Under the pieces are notes generated by a model. It had not been told where the DNA came from and ran no database searches. It saw only the letters and a list, made by a program, of their open reading frames with translations. Below, piece after piece: positions 42,361 through 51,432 of a DNA stretch of 64,000 bases (its first letter is position 1; each line of letters opens with the position of its first letter). The translations under genes were made by a program, and so were the position numbers. Source of the DNA: Streptomyces sp. NBC_01478 (GTDB taxonomy: Bacteria; Actinomycetota; Actinomycetes; Streptomycetales; Streptomycetaceae); contig NZ_CP109444.1 in assembly GCF_036227225.1 (NCBI RefSeq), forward strand, positions 4,631,501 to 4,695,500, read 5' to 3'.

Positions 42361-44676
42361 TCAGTCCCTGAGAAGGTCCGGCACCCCGTTCGCGTCCGGC
42401 TCGTCCCGCTCGGCGGAGACGACCGTGAGCTGCTGGGTCGCGCGGGTGAGGGCGACGTACAGGACACGGAGGCCGGCGGGCGACTCGTCGGCGATCTCCG
42501 CCGGGGAGACGACCACCGTCGCGTCGTACTCCAGGCCCTTGGCCTCCAGGCTGCCGAGGGCGACGACCCGGTCGCCGAGGCCGGTGAGCCAACGGCGGGC
42601 CTCCTCGCGGCGGTTCATGGCGACGACCACGCCGACGGTGCCGTCCACGCGGTCGAGCAGCCGGGCGGCCTCCGCGCGGACCGACTCCGCCAACGAGTTC
42701 CGTACGACGGCGAAGTGCGGTCGTACCCCCGTCGAACGGACCGCTGACGGGGACTCGGAGCCGGGCATCGCCAGAGCCAGGACCTTCGCCGCCAGCTCCG
42801 CGATCTCCGCCGGGTTGCGGTAGTTGACCGTGAGGGTGAAGCGGCGGCGGGGGCGGGAGCCGAGGGCCTCGTCGCGGGCCTCGGCGGCCTCGTCGGGGTC
42901 GGACCAGGAGGACTGGGCCGGGTCTCCTACGACCGTCCAGGTGGCGTGCCTGCCGCGGCGGCCGACCATACGCCACTGCATCGGGGTGAGGTCCTGGGCC
43001 TCGTCGACGATGACGTGCGCGTACTCGACGCGCTCCTGGGCGAGCCGCTCGGCCCGTTCGCGCTGCGACTCCTCGCGTACGGGCATCAGCTCCTCCAGGC
43101 CGGTGAGCTGGTCCAGCGGGTCCAGGTCGCGCCGCTTGCGGGGGCGGGCCGGGGTGCCGAGGATCGCCTGGAGTTCGTCGAGGATGGCCACGTCGTGGAC
43201 GGAGAGGCCGTCCCGCTTCAGGGCGCGGGCGACCCTGCGGACCTCGCCGGGGTTGAGGATGCGCCGGGCCCAGCGGCCGAGCTTGCGCTCGTCGGACATG
43301 GACTCCAGGACGGCGCGCGGGGTGAGTTCGGGCCACCAGGCGTCGAGGAACGCGATGAACTCGTCCTCGCTCGCGATGTCCTCGTCGAAGGACGAGCGCA
43401 GTTCGGCGGCCAGTTCGGGGTCGGTGTGCCGGCCGGCCGAACCGGAGCGCTCCCACAGGGCGTCCAGAAGGAGCTTGCGGGCGCGCGGGCGCAGCATGTT
43501 GACCGGTGCCGTACCGCTGAGGGCGCTCTGCCGGACGCGCTCCAGGTCGGCGGCCTCCAGTTCGAGCCGGCGCCCGAAGGCGACGACCCGCAGCCGGGCC
43601 GGTGACTCGCTCGCTTCCAGGGCACCGCGCGCGGCCTTCCGCAACACGCGGAGCATGCGGTACGAGCCCTTGGCGCGGGCCACGGCCGGGGAGTCGTACA
43701 GGGTGGCCTCGGCGCCGTCGACGAGCGAGCCGATGGCCCGGATGGCGACCTGGCCCTCCTCGCCGAGGGACGGCAGGACGCCCTCCGTGTACGCGACGAG
43801 CAGCGGGGTCGGCGAGACGATGAGGATGCCGCCCGCGTACCGGCGCCGGTCCTGGTAGAGCAGGTAGGCGGCGCGGTGCAGGGCGACGGCCGTCTTACCC
43901 GTCCCCGGGCCGCCCTCGACGTACGTCACCGAGGCGGCGGGGGCGCGGATCACCAGGTCCTGCTCGGCCTGGATGGACGCCACGATGTCGCGCATGGTGT
44001 GGCTGCGGGCCTGGCCGAGCGCGGCCATCAGGGCGCCGTCGCCGATGACGGCCAGTTGCTCGCCCTCCAGGAAGGCGGTCAGCTCCGGCCGCATCAGGTC
44101 GTCCTCGACCCCGAGCACCTGGCGGCCCTTGGAGCGGATGACCCGCCGCCGTACGACCCGCCCGGGGTCGACCGGGGTCGACCGGTAGAAGGGCGCCGCG
44201 GCGGGCGCCCGCCAGTCGATGACCAGCGGCGCGTACTCGGAGTCCAGGACCCCGATCCGCCCGATGTGCAGGGTCTCGGCGATGTCGGCGGTCCGGTCGT
44301 CCTCCCGCACGGCGCCTTCGGCCGGTTCCACGGCGGTGTAGGCGCCGTCGGGTCCCTTCTTGCCGTCCTTGCCGAGCAGGAGGTCGATCCTGCCGAAGAG
44401 GAAGTCCTCGAACTCGTTGTTGAGCCGGTTGAGATGGATACCGGCGCGGAACACCTGCGCGTCCCGTTCGGCGAGCGCGCCGGGCGTGCCGACCTGGCCG
44501 CGCTTGGCCGCGTCGTTCATGAGGAACTCGGCCTCGTGGATCTTCTCCTCAAGGCGCCGGTACACCCGGTCCAGGTGTGCCTGTTCGACGCTGATCTCCC
44601 GGTCCCGTAGCGAATCCTGGGCGGATTTGTCGGACACCGTGTCGAGCGCGGTCTCCTGTTGAGCCTGTGCGGCCAC
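42361..44676 (-). CDS. HelD-family RNA-polymerase-associated helicase (771 aa)
   Basis: A UvrD-like SF1 ATPase with the HelD plan: an N-terminal coiled coil (about residues 25-95) that reaches into the RNA polymerase secondary channel, motif I GGPGTGKT (255-262), an inserted arm region (about 330-540), motif II VDEAQDLTP (about 565), VGDPAQSSW, and C-terminal motifs VNYRNP and YVALTRATQQL. HelD recycles stalled polymerase, and some actinobacterial copies (HelR) displace rifamycins. GTG at 44676 follows AGAAGGGGG. I found no rifamycin-associated palindrome upstream. Confidence 0.92.
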   Translation of the reverse strand: MAAQAQQETALDTVSDKSAQDSLRDREISVEQAHLDRVYRRLEEKIHEAEFLMNDAAKRGQVGTPGALAERDAQVFRAGIHLNRLNNEFEDFLFGRIDLLLGKDGKKGPDGAYTAVEPAEGAVREDDRTADIAETLHIGRIGVLDSEYAPLVIDWRAPAAAPFYRSTPVDPGRVVRRRVIRSKGRQVLGVEDDLMRPELTAFLEGEQLAVIGDGALMAALGQARSHTMRDIVASIQAEQDLVIRAPAASVTYVEGGPGTGKTAVALHRAAYLLYQDRRRYAGGILIVSPTPLLVAYTEGVLPSLGEEGQVAIRAIGSLVDGAEATLYDSPAVARAKGSYRMLRVLRKAARGALEASESPARLRVVAFGRRLELEAADLERVRQSALSGTAPVNMLRPRARKLLLDALWERSGSAGRHTDPELAAELRSSFDEDIASEDEFIAFLDAWWPELTPRAVLESMSDERKLGRWARRILNPGEVRRVARALKRDGLSVHDVAILDELQAILGTPARPRKRRDLDPLDQLTGLEELMPVREESQRERAERLAQERVEYAHVIVDEAQDLTPMQWRMVGRRGRHATWTVVGDPAQSSWSDPDEAAEARDEALGSRPRRRFTLTVNYRNPAEIAELAAKVLALAMPGSESPSAVRSTGVRPHFAVVRNSLAESVRAEAARLLDRVDGTVGVVVAMNRREEARRWLTGLGDRVVALGSLEAKGLEYDATVVVSPAEIADESPAGLRVLYVALTRATQQLTVVSAERDEPDANGVPDLLRD

Positions 44677-44771
44677 CGGGCCCCCTTCTGACGTGCTGGG
44701 CAGCCGTCAACCGTACGCGAAAAAGAGCCTCGGTAGCGAGGGGCGTGCCCGGTGGATCTTGACAAAGACGC

Positions 44772-44808
44772 GGGGTCCGGCACGCGTACCTTCCGCGTTC
44801 CGGACCCC
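44772..44808 (-). terminator. Terminator hairpin after the anti-sigma gene
   Basis: GGGGTCCGG (44772-44780) pairs perfectly with CCGGACCCC (44800-44808), 19-base loop. It lies about 32 bases beyond the anti-sigma stop. Confidence 0.75.
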
Positions 44809-44839
44809 ACACACCACAATCGGCCTGTTGTTACGTGCC

Positions 44840-45643
44840 TTACGCGTCCACCGCCACGAGCTTCTTGCCGTCGAAGGTCATGACCTCGAAGTGGTCGATC
44901 TCGTTCGGCGTGAAGGCCGCGCCGCCCTGGGCGTAGAGCGGGCTCTTGGCCTCGGCCTTGGTGGCGTTGGCGATGCCGTAACCCCAGGCCGGGACCGACC
45001 AGGAGCTCATGGTCTCGCGTTCGCCGTTCTTGCCGACGGCGATCAGGGAGCACTTCAGCGGGCCCTTGACGTTGCTGAGCTCCACGACGCCGAGGGTGCC
45101 CCAGTCCTTCTTGGACATCGCCACGGTCGCGGTGACCTTGGTGGTCTTGTCCGTCGCCGAGACCTTGTCGGACAAAGTGTCGAAGGTGGTCTTGGCGGTG
45201 GACACGGCCACGTTGTTGTTGCCGCCCGAGTCGTTGCCGCCGTTGGCCGCGATGACGGCCAGCGGTCCCGCGATGATCAGGGCCGCCGCGGCGGCGATCA
45301 TGTAGAAACTGCGCCGCCGCTTCAGGGCTCGTCGGTCGCCGACGTCGTCGACCAGCCGCTCCACCAGCCGTGGGCTGGGCTTCGCGGCCAGGGACTCGGC
45401 GATCGCCGGGGTGCCGGTGCCCGGCAGATCCGCGAGCGCCGCCAGCATCGGTTCCATCCCGGCCAGCTCGTCGAGCTGCTGGGCGCACCATTCACAGGTC
45501 GCGAGATGGGCCTCGAAAGCGGTTGCTTCGGCGTCGTCGAGAATCCCGAGGGCGTAGGCGCCGACGGTCTCGTGTTCGTTCGAGCCCTGAGATCCCTGCA
45601 TGGAACCAGGACTACCCGTTCCGTATCCCCCGTAAATGCTCAT
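44840..45643 (-). CDS. rsuA: Zinc-finger anti-sigma factor, RsuA-like (267 aa)
   Basis: Cytoplasmic residues 20-100 are an anti-sigma zinc domain: His46-x3-Cys50-x2-Cys53 (HLATCEWC) is the HC2 zinc motif. One transmembrane segment (about 113-133) leads to a C-terminal RskA-type domain outside the membrane (about 150-265). Its ATG overlaps the sigma factor stop by 4 bases, typical of a cognate pair. In S. coelicolor the matching gene, next to HelD and sigU, is rsuA; name inferred from that order. Confidence 0.9.
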   Translation of the reverse strand: MSIYGGYGTGSPGSMQGSQGSNEHETVGAYALGILDDAEATAFEAHLATCEWCAQQLDELAGMEPMLAALADLPGTGTPAIAESLAAKPSPRLVERLVDDVGDRRALKRRRSFYMIAAAAALIIAGPLAVIAANGGNDSGGNNNVAVSTAKTTFDTLSDKVSATDKTTKVTATVAMSKKDWGTLGVVELSNVKGPLKCSLIAVGKNGERETMSSWSVPAWGYGIANATKAEAKSPLYAQGGAAFTPNEIDHFEVMTFDGKKLVAVDA

Positions 45644-46215
45644 GCCGTCACCCCCCGCTCCTCCAGAGCAAGCTTCATCGATCGAAGGGCGTAGAACACC
45701 CTTGAGCGCACCGTGCCACTGGGGATGCCAAGCGTCTCGGCCGCCTCATTGACGGTACGCCCCTTGAAGTACGTCTCGACGAGCACCTCCCGGTGGGCCG
45801 GGGTCAGGTCGTCCAGCGCGTCCGACAGTGTCATCAGCCACAACGCCTTGTCGATCTCGTCCTCCGCGGGGATGACCTCCAGCGGCGACGGGTCCACCTC
45901 CTGCGGCCGGGCCTGCCGGCTGCGGTGACCGTCGATGACGATGCGCCGTGCGACCGTCACCAGCCAGGGTCGTACCGATCCGGTCGCCCGATTGAGCTGG
46001 CCGGCGTTCTTCCAGGCCCGGATGAGCGTCTCCTGCACCACGTCCTCGGCACGTTGCCGGTCGCCGGCGACGAGCCGCAGCACATAGGCGAGCAAGGGTC
46101 CGGCGTGCTCTCGGTACAGGGCACGCATCAGCTCCTCATCAGGTTCCGAGGACTGGGACATGCGATGTCGGGCCCTCGGTGCGTGTTCATTGGCCACGAC
46201 GGAATCCTTGCGCAC
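45640..46215 (-). CDS. sigU: ECF RNA polymerase sigma factor, SigU-like (191 aa)
   Basis: Region 2 (about residues 28-95) has YREHAGPLLAYVLRLV, AEDVVQETLIRAWK and WLVTVARRIVIDGHR. Region 4 (about 130-185) has LTPAHREVLVETYFKGRTVNEAAETLGIPSGTVRSRVFYALR. No region 3, as normal for ECF. GTG at 46215 is favoured with GGAGG 5 bases upstream. In S. coelicolor SigU overactivity blocks aerial growth and alters secreted proteins. Paired with the anti-sigma gene. Confidence 0.88.
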   Translation of the reverse strand: MRKDSVVANEHAPRARHRMSQSSEPDEELMRALYREHAGPLLAYVLRLVAGDRQRAEDVVQETLIRAWKNAGQLNRATGSVRPWLVTVARRIVIDGHRSRQARPQEVDPSPLEVIPAEDEIDKALWLMTLSDALDDLTPAHREVLVETYFKGRTVNEAAETLGIPSGTVRSRVFYALRSMKLALEERGVTA

Positions 46216-46429
46216 GCCCACCTCCGGTGTCCGGGGGTTCCCCCAGTCGGTCGCTCAGGGAGAGGTACGCGGCCGGGTGGGCGAGTGTTCAACGTGAGGC
46301 GACAGTTTTCTCGGAAGTGACGTGACGACCGGGACATGAGTGCACATTCCCACCGTACGATCTTTACATTTCCACCACACAAGCAAGATCACGCGGGCTG
46401 CCCGCCCCCCGCCGAAGTGAAACGCACTG

Positions 46430-46450
46430 TTGTCGAAATCACTTCGACAA
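46430..46450. promoter_or_regulatory. AT-rich perfect palindrome between sigU and the CGNR gene
   Basis: TTGTCGAA (46430-46437) and TTCGACAA (46443-46450) are perfect reverse complements with a 5-base centre. An overlapping pair CGAAGTGA (46414-46421) and TCACTTCG (46439-46446) gives a second possible fold. It lies about 41 bases after the CGNR stop and 215 bases before sigU, so it could be a terminator or a regulatory site. Confidence 0.5.
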
Positions 46451-46490
46451 TTGACGTCCCGTCACTTCACAGAAGCCGCATAAGGGATTC

Positions 46491-47084
46491 TCAGGCTCGG
46501 GCGAGCGCCGCGCGCCGCCGATGCCGGGCCACTCTTTCGCGGTTTCCGCACACCTCGCTGGAGCACCAGCGCCTCCGCCGGCCCCGGGACGTATCGAGAT
46601 AGACGATCGGGCAGTTGTCCCCCGCGCACTGTCTCAGCGAGGCCCGCGCGACCGGATCGGTGAGCAGTTCCACGGCATCCCTGGCGATCACCGCGAGCAG
46701 CGCGGCGCACCCCGGCGGACCGTCCAACTTCCGCACCAGCGCGCCGTCTTCGTCGCGTACGGCACGGGGGGCCGGGGGCGCGGCGCGGGCGAGGTCGTTG
46801 ACCTGGGCGAGGGCGAGGTCGTAGGGCCGGGTGTCGGAACCGGCGCTTCTGCGCACCAACTGGCCCACTTGCCCCCGGAGTTCACGAAAGCCGACAAGCC
46901 AGCCGGAGTCGACGTGGGCGAGCGGGGTGCCCGCCGGGACGAGCCCCGAGCGGACGATCCACGCACGCAACGGCTCCGGCGCGTCGAGCCGTTCCTCGGG
47001 ATGCGTGGTCGCGAGGAGATCCAGACAGATCCGCCCGGCGTCGAAGCGCAGCTCGTACGGGACCATGGTCGAACCCAGTGCCAT
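46491..47084 (-). CDS. CGNR zinc-finger/ABATE domain regulator (197 aa)
   Basis: N-terminal ABATE domain (about residues 8-140), then a C-terminal CGNR zinc finger: Cys in RQCAGDNC and WCSSEVCGNRERVARHRRR, the family signature. The tail is Arg-rich and probably binds DNA. ATG at 47084. Function of most members is not known. Confidence 0.88.
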   Translation of the reverse strand: MALGSTMVPYELRFDAGRICLDLLATTHPEERLDAPEPLRAWIVRSGLVPAGTPLAHVDSGWLVGFRELRGQVGQLVRRSAGSDTRPYDLALAQVNDLARAAPPAPRAVRDEDGALVRKLDGPPGCAALLAVIARDAVELLTDPVARASLRQCAGDNCPIVYLDTSRGRRRRWCSSEVCGNRERVARHRRRAALARA

Positions 47085-47308
47085 GTGCCTGTCACCGCCT
47101 AGGGATTACCCCGGTAGGGGAACCGTTCCCCCTACAGTGCCTGCCCGCTCGCGCGGCCGGAACCCCTCGGGCGGGGGCGCCGTGCGGATCGCCGTGCGGG
47201 GACGCGGGCGTATGCGGTCGCGGGCGTCGGTGTTGTACGGGGCGTTCAGGCGCGGGGTGAATTCTCGGCGCACGGTGGCTTCTTGACACGGGCCGCGCAA
47301 ACGCCCGG

Positions 47309-48469
47309 TCACCCCACGCTGTACTTCGAGTCCGCCGCCGGATCCAACGCCAGCCGATACCCCCGCTTCACCACCGTCTGGATCAGCTTCGGCGCCCCAA
47401 GTGCCGTACGGAGGCGGGCCATCGCCGTCTCCACGGCGTGCTCGTCGCGCCCGGCGCCGGGAAGGGCGCGGAGGAGTTCGGCCCGGGCCACGACCCAGCC
47501 GGGGCGGCGGGACAACGCCCGGAGCAGGGACATACCGGCCGGCGGAACCGGCCGTAGCGCGCCGTCCACGAGGACCGCGTGGCCGCGGATCTCCACCCGG
47601 TGACCCGCGACGGGCAGGGTGCGGGCGCGGCCGGGGAGTTCCTGGCAGAGGAGCTGGACGAGGGGGCCGAGACGGAAGCGTTCGGGCTGGACCGTGCCGA
47701 TGCCGTGGTTCTGGAGGGGCAGCGCGGTGACGGGGCCGACGCAGGCCGGGAGGACGTCGTGGTGCAGGGCGGCGAGGAGTTCGGGCAGCAGGCCGCGGGT
47801 CTCGGCGCGGGAGAGGAGCGACGCGGCGGCCGGCGCGCTGGTGAACGTCAGGGCGTCCACGCCACGGGAGACCGTGGCGTCCAGGAGCCGGTCCAGCGGG
47901 GCGATGTCCTCGGGCGGCATCCACCGGTACACGGGGACGACGACGACATCGGCGCCGCCCGCCCGCAGCGACTCCACGAACCCGGGCAGGGGTTCGCCGT
48001 GCAGTTGGATGCCGACGCGGCGGCCCTCGACGCCCTCCTCCAGGAGCCGGTCGAGCACCTCGGCCATGGACTCGGACGAGGGCGACCACTCCTCGGTGAG
48101 ACCGGCGGCGCGCACCGCCCCTTTCACCTTGGGCCCGCGGACGAGCAGTTCCACCCCGCGCAACCGGTCGAGGAGCGCCTCCCCGAGCCCCCACCCGTCG
48201 GCGGCCTCGACCCATCCCCGGAACCCGATCGCGGTGGTGGCCACCACCACATCGGGCGCCTGGTCGATCAACTCCTTGGTGGCGGCGAGCAGTTCGCTGT
48301 CGTCGGCGAGGGGCACGATGCGCAGCGCGGGCGCGTGGACGACCGCCGCGCCGCGCCGCTGGAGCAGTGCCCCCAGCTCGTCGGCGCGGCGCGCGGCGGT
48401 GACGCCCACGGTGAACCCGGAGAGGGGCCCGTGCTGGGCGCTCTCCGGTCGCTGCGGTTGTTCGTACAT
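47309..48469 (-). CDS. nnaR: Nitrate-assimilation regulator NnaR: HemD-like domain fused to OmpR-type DNA-binding domain
   Basis: The 386-residue protein has a uroporphyrinogen-III-synthase-like domain (about 18-270; GFTVGVTAARRADELG at the start, TFTSAPAAASLL) and a C-terminal winged helix of the OmpR type (about 285-375; LLRALSRRPGWVVARAELLRAL, VETAMARLRTALG, TVVKRGYRL). In S. coelicolor the protein with this composition (NnaR) helps GlnR activate nitrate and nitrite genes. The location beside narK fits. ATG at 48469. Confidence 0.9.
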   Translation of the reverse strand: MYEQPQRPESAQHGPLSGFTVGVTAARRADELGALLQRRGAAVVHAPALRIVPLADDSELLAATKELIDQAPDVVVATTAIGFRGWVEAADGWGLGEALLDRLRGVELLVRGPKVKGAVRAAGLTEEWSPSSESMAEVLDRLLEEGVEGRRVGIQLHGEPLPGFVESLRAGGADVVVVPVYRWMPPEDIAPLDRLLDATVSRGVDALTFTSAPAAASLLSRAETRGLLPELLAALHHDVLPACVGPVTALPLQNHGIGTVQPERFRLGPLVQLLCQELPGRARTLPVAGHRVEIRGHAVLVDGALRPVPPAGMSLLRALSRRPGWVVARAELLRALPGAGRDEHAVETAMARLRTALGAPKLIQTVVKRGYRLALDPAADSKYSVG

Positions 48470-48530
48470 GGCTCTCGTCCCGAACGTAGTCGTACACGTA
48501 GTGGTACATGGAATGACCCGGTACCTACAT

Positions 48531-48573
48531 GTCGAACGAGCCTGTCAACGGCGCGTGACAGGCTCGGTTCGAC
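48531..48573 (-). terminator. Long terminator hairpin after narK
   Basis: A stem of about 17 bp with a single bulge spans 48531-48573: core GAGCCTGTCA (48538-48547) and TGACAGGCTC (48556-48565), extended by GTCGAAC and GTTCGAC. It lies about 20 bases beyond narK and separates it from nnaR. Confidence 0.8.
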
Positions 48574-48593
48574 TTTATGTCGACGGTGTTACG

Positions 48594-49949
48594 TCACACC
48601 TCGGCATAGCTGAGCTGCGACTTCGCCTCCGATGCGGAAGCCTTGGCCTGGGTCTGGGCGGTCGGGCGGCGAAGGTATACGGCCCAGGTGGCCACGAAGC
48701 AGAGGCCGTAGAAGACGAGGAAGGCGACGAACGCGCCGGTCCCGGAGCCGGAGGAGAGGAAGGACTGGCGGAAGGCGAGGTTGATGCCGACCCCGCCGAG
48801 CGCGCCGACGGCCCCGATGAGCCCCATGGAGGCCCCGGAGAGCCGCCGGCCGTAAGCGGCGGCCTCATCCCCTTCCAGTCCCTTCGCGAGGGCCTTGGTC
48901 TGGAAGATGCCGGGGATCATCTTGTACGTCGACCCGTTGCCGAGCCCGCTGAGCACGAACAGGACGACGAACACGGTCACGAACAGCGGCAGCGACTTCT
49001 GCATGCTGGCGACGATCAGGATCGCGGTGGCGGCGGCCATGGCGACGAAGTTCCACAGGGTGATCTTCGCGCCGCCGTAGCGGTCGGCGAGCCAGCCGCC
49101 GACGGGGCGGATGAGCGAGCCGAGCAGCGGGCCGATGAAGGTGAGATACGCGGCCTGCAACGGCGTACGGCCGAACTGGACCTGAAGCACCTGCCCGAAG
49201 GCGAACGCGTACCCGATGAACGACCCGAACGTGCCGATGTACAGGAACGCCATGATCCAGGTGTGCCAGTCCCGCGCGGCGTCCTTGGCGGCGCCGGTGT
49301 CGTTCTTCACGGAGGTGAGGTTGTCCATGAAGAGCGCGGCGAGCACGGCGGCGACGAGGATGAGCGGGATGTAGATCCCGAGCAGTACGCGCGGCCCGCC
49401 GCTCGCGCCGATGATCGCGAGGGCGACGAGTTGGATGACCGGGACGCCGATGTTGCCGCCGCCGGCGTTCAGCCCGAGGGCCCACCCCTTCTTCCGCAGC
49501 GGGAAGTAGGCGTTGATGTTGGTCATGGAGGAGGCGAAGTTGCCGCCGCCGATACCGGCCAGCAGGCCGATCCAGAGGAAGGTGTCGAAGGAGGTCCCCG
49601 GCTTCATCACCACGAAGGCGGCGACGGTGGGGATGAGCAGGAGGCCGGCGGAGACGATCGTCCAGTTCCGCCCGCCGAACAGGGCGACCGCGAAGGTGTA
49701 CGGCACCCGGACGACCGCGCCGACGAGCGTGACCATCGAGGTCAGCAGGAACTTGTCGGCCGGGGTCAGCCCGTACTCCGGGCCCATGAAGAGCACCAGC
49801 ACGGACCACAGCGTCCAGATCGAGAAGCCGATGTGCTCGGAGAGCACGGAGAAGACGAGATTGCGACGGGCGACCTTCTCGCCGGTCTCCCGCCAGAAGG
49901 TCTCGTCCTCCGGATCCCAGTGCTCGATCCACTTGCCAGTGGCTGTCAT
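48594..49949 (-). CDS. narK: Nitrate/nitrite transporter NarK
   Basis: A 12-helix MFS nitrate/nitrite transporter (451 aa). The two nitrate-signature motifs are seen: GIGGGNFASSMTNINAYFP (about residues 112-130) and GLGNGSTYKMIP (about 325-336). Conserved Arg residues in TM2 and TM8 are expected for nitrate binding. ATG at 49949 has GGAGGC upstream. In S. coelicolor the gene is under GlnR, and a half-site lies upstream. Probably for nitrate import. Confidence 0.95.
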   Translation of the reverse strand: MTATGKWIEHWDPEDETFWRETGEKVARRNLVFSVLSEHIGFSIWTLWSVLVLFMGPEYGLTPADKFLLTSMVTLVGAVVRVPYTFAVALFGGRNWTIVSAGLLLIPTVAAFVVMKPGTSFDTFLWIGLLAGIGGGNFASSMTNINAYFPLRKKGWALGLNAGGGNIGVPVIQLVALAIIGASGGPRVLLGIYIPLILVAAVLAALFMDNLTSVKNDTGAAKDAARDWHTWIMAFLYIGTFGSFIGYAFAFGQVLQVQFGRTPLQAAYLTFIGPLLGSLIRPVGGWLADRYGGAKITLWNFVAMAAATAILIVASMQKSLPLFVTVFVVLFVLSGLGNGSTYKMIPGIFQTKALAKGLEGDEAAAYGRRLSGASMGLIGAVGALGGVGINLAFRQSFLSSGSGTGAFVAFLVFYGLCFVATWAVYLRRPTAQTQAKASASEAKSQLSYAEV

Positions 49950-50011
49950 GACGCCTCCACGGTGCACTACGGGGTAACGAGCGGTGATGCACCCGAAGGT
50001 AGGGAGGGCGG

Positions 50012-50027
50012 GTTTCCACGCTGTGGC
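50012..50027 (-). promoter_or_regulatory. Partial GlnR-like box upstream of narK
   Basis: On the minus strand the order is GCCAC, six bases, then GAAAC, close to the GlnR half-site pattern gTnAC-N6-GaAAC, 63-78 bases from the narK start. The second half is poor. Supported mainly by narK being a known GlnR target. Confidence 0.4.
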
Positions 50028-50097
50028 TGTGGGTGACCGGAAGGGAACGTTGCTCTCACGAACGCGGGGAGGGCGCGGTGAGGTCGTGCCGAGGTCC

Positions 50098-51324
50098 TCA
50101 GGGCAGCAGGCGCCGGCCGGTCTCCACGTCGGCGCAGTACAGGCGGGTCTCCTTGTCGTTCCGGCTCCGGGCCCTGAACAGGAAACGGTCGCCGTCGAGC
50201 GGCACCGGCGAGACATCCGGCCGGGTGTGCGAAGCCCACAGCACGCGACCGTCCCGGACCACGGCCATCCCGTCCGTGCCCGAGGCGAGCACATACCCGG
50301 GCCCGGCGGTGAGGTACTGCGGCTCCCGCACGGTCAGTTTGTGCGGGCCCCGCAGCCTCAACCGCCGCAGGCCACGCCGTCGGCCGACCTCGGCGGCGTA
50401 CACCTTGTTCCGCCAGCAGAGGACGTACACCCAGTCACCGACGCACACCACGCTCTGGAGGATGCCCCGTTGCAGCCACCCCAGCTTCCAGCTCTCCAGC
50501 GACTCGGCCCGGTCCAGGCCCGCGTACCCCAACAGCCGGACCCTGCGCCCGGAGGACCGGAAGAACAGCACGCGCCCGCCGTCGACGAGTTGGGGGTGTC
50601 CCCAGAAGTACTTCTGGGCTTCCTCGGGGAACCGGGTCCCGGCGAGTTCCGCGCCGGTGTCCGAGGCTGCCACGACGAGGCTCCTGGGCCCGTGGCGCTC
50701 GCCGCGCCAGCAAAGAAAGACGGCCGCGTCCTCGACAGCTCCGGCCCGGCTGAGCAGCTCCCCGTCCCCTCCGCTCCAGATCTCGGCACCGCTACGGCCG
50801 TCCAGCGCCCGCAGCCGGCCCGCGTCCAGAATCACCCGCTCCCCCCGCACGACGAGCCTGTCGATCCGCTCGAACTCGTCCTCCCACAACGTCTCGCCGG
50901 TGAGCGCGTCGACGCCGGCGATCGATCCGCGTTCCTCGGAGGTGTTGTTCCACACGACGAAGGTCGAGTCACCGACGGCGACGACCCCGTGCAGGGCGCT
51001 CGCGCGGCGGGTCCAGCGCACCTTGCCGGTGGCCGCGTCCAGCGCGGTGAACGCACCGTGCCTCATGTCCTGCTGTACGGAGGCGACGACCACGACAGCG
51101 GCGACGGCCACATACCGCGGCCACACCTTCGCGACCTCGCCACTGCACCAGCGCACCCGCCCACTGCCGGCATCGAGAGCGGCGATGCGCTCGCCCGGCA
51201 CGGACACGTACACCGTGTCGCCCACCACAACCGGATGTCCCACCTCGGCGCCCTCGGCCCGCAGCGTCCACAGCCGCAGCTCCGCGTCCGCCCTGACCTT
51301 CAACGGCACTCTGTCGTCGGCCAC
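50098..51324 (-). CDS. PQQ-like beta-propeller repeat protein (408 aa)
   Basis: A beta-propeller of repeating blades: IAALDAGSGRVRW, FTALDAATGKVRW, IAGVDALTGETLW and others recur about every 45-50 residues. No signal peptide or membrane helix is apparent, so it is probably cytoplasmic. No catalytic residues recognised. GTG at 51324 follows GAGGGGGAGC. It is divergent from a MerR gene. Confidence 0.85.
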   Translation of the reverse strand: MADDRVPLKVRADAELRLWTLRAEGAEVGHPVVVGDTVYVSVPGERIAALDAGSGRVRWCSGEVAKVWPRYVAVAAVVVVASVQQDMRHGAFTALDAATGKVRWTRRASALHGVVAVGDSTFVVWNNTSEERGSIAGVDALTGETLWEDEFERIDRLVVRGERVILDAGRLRALDGRSGAEIWSGGDGELLSRAGAVEDAAVFLCWRGERHGPRSLVVAASDTGAELAGTRFPEEAQKYFWGHPQLVDGGRVLFFRSSGRRVRLLGYAGLDRAESLESWKLGWLQRGILQSVVCVGDWVYVLCWRNKVYAAEVGRRRGLRRLRLRGPHKLTVREPQYLTAGPGYVLASGTDGMAVVRDGRVLWASHTRPDVSPVPLDGDRFLFRARSRNDKETRLYCADVETGRRLLP

Positions 51325-51432
51325 TTGCTCCCCCTCGGGGTTGCGTGACGGGTCCGGGACCCCGTCTGAAAGAGTCGCACGATGCCCGACCGTGTCTGGC
51401 AGAAGTCCACTGACAACGCGGAAGGCGACGAC

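Noticed and set aside
44677..44839. Rifamycin-associated element upstream of HelD
   Set aside because: I looked for a long palindromic element in front of the gene and found only the terminator of the anti-sigma gene.
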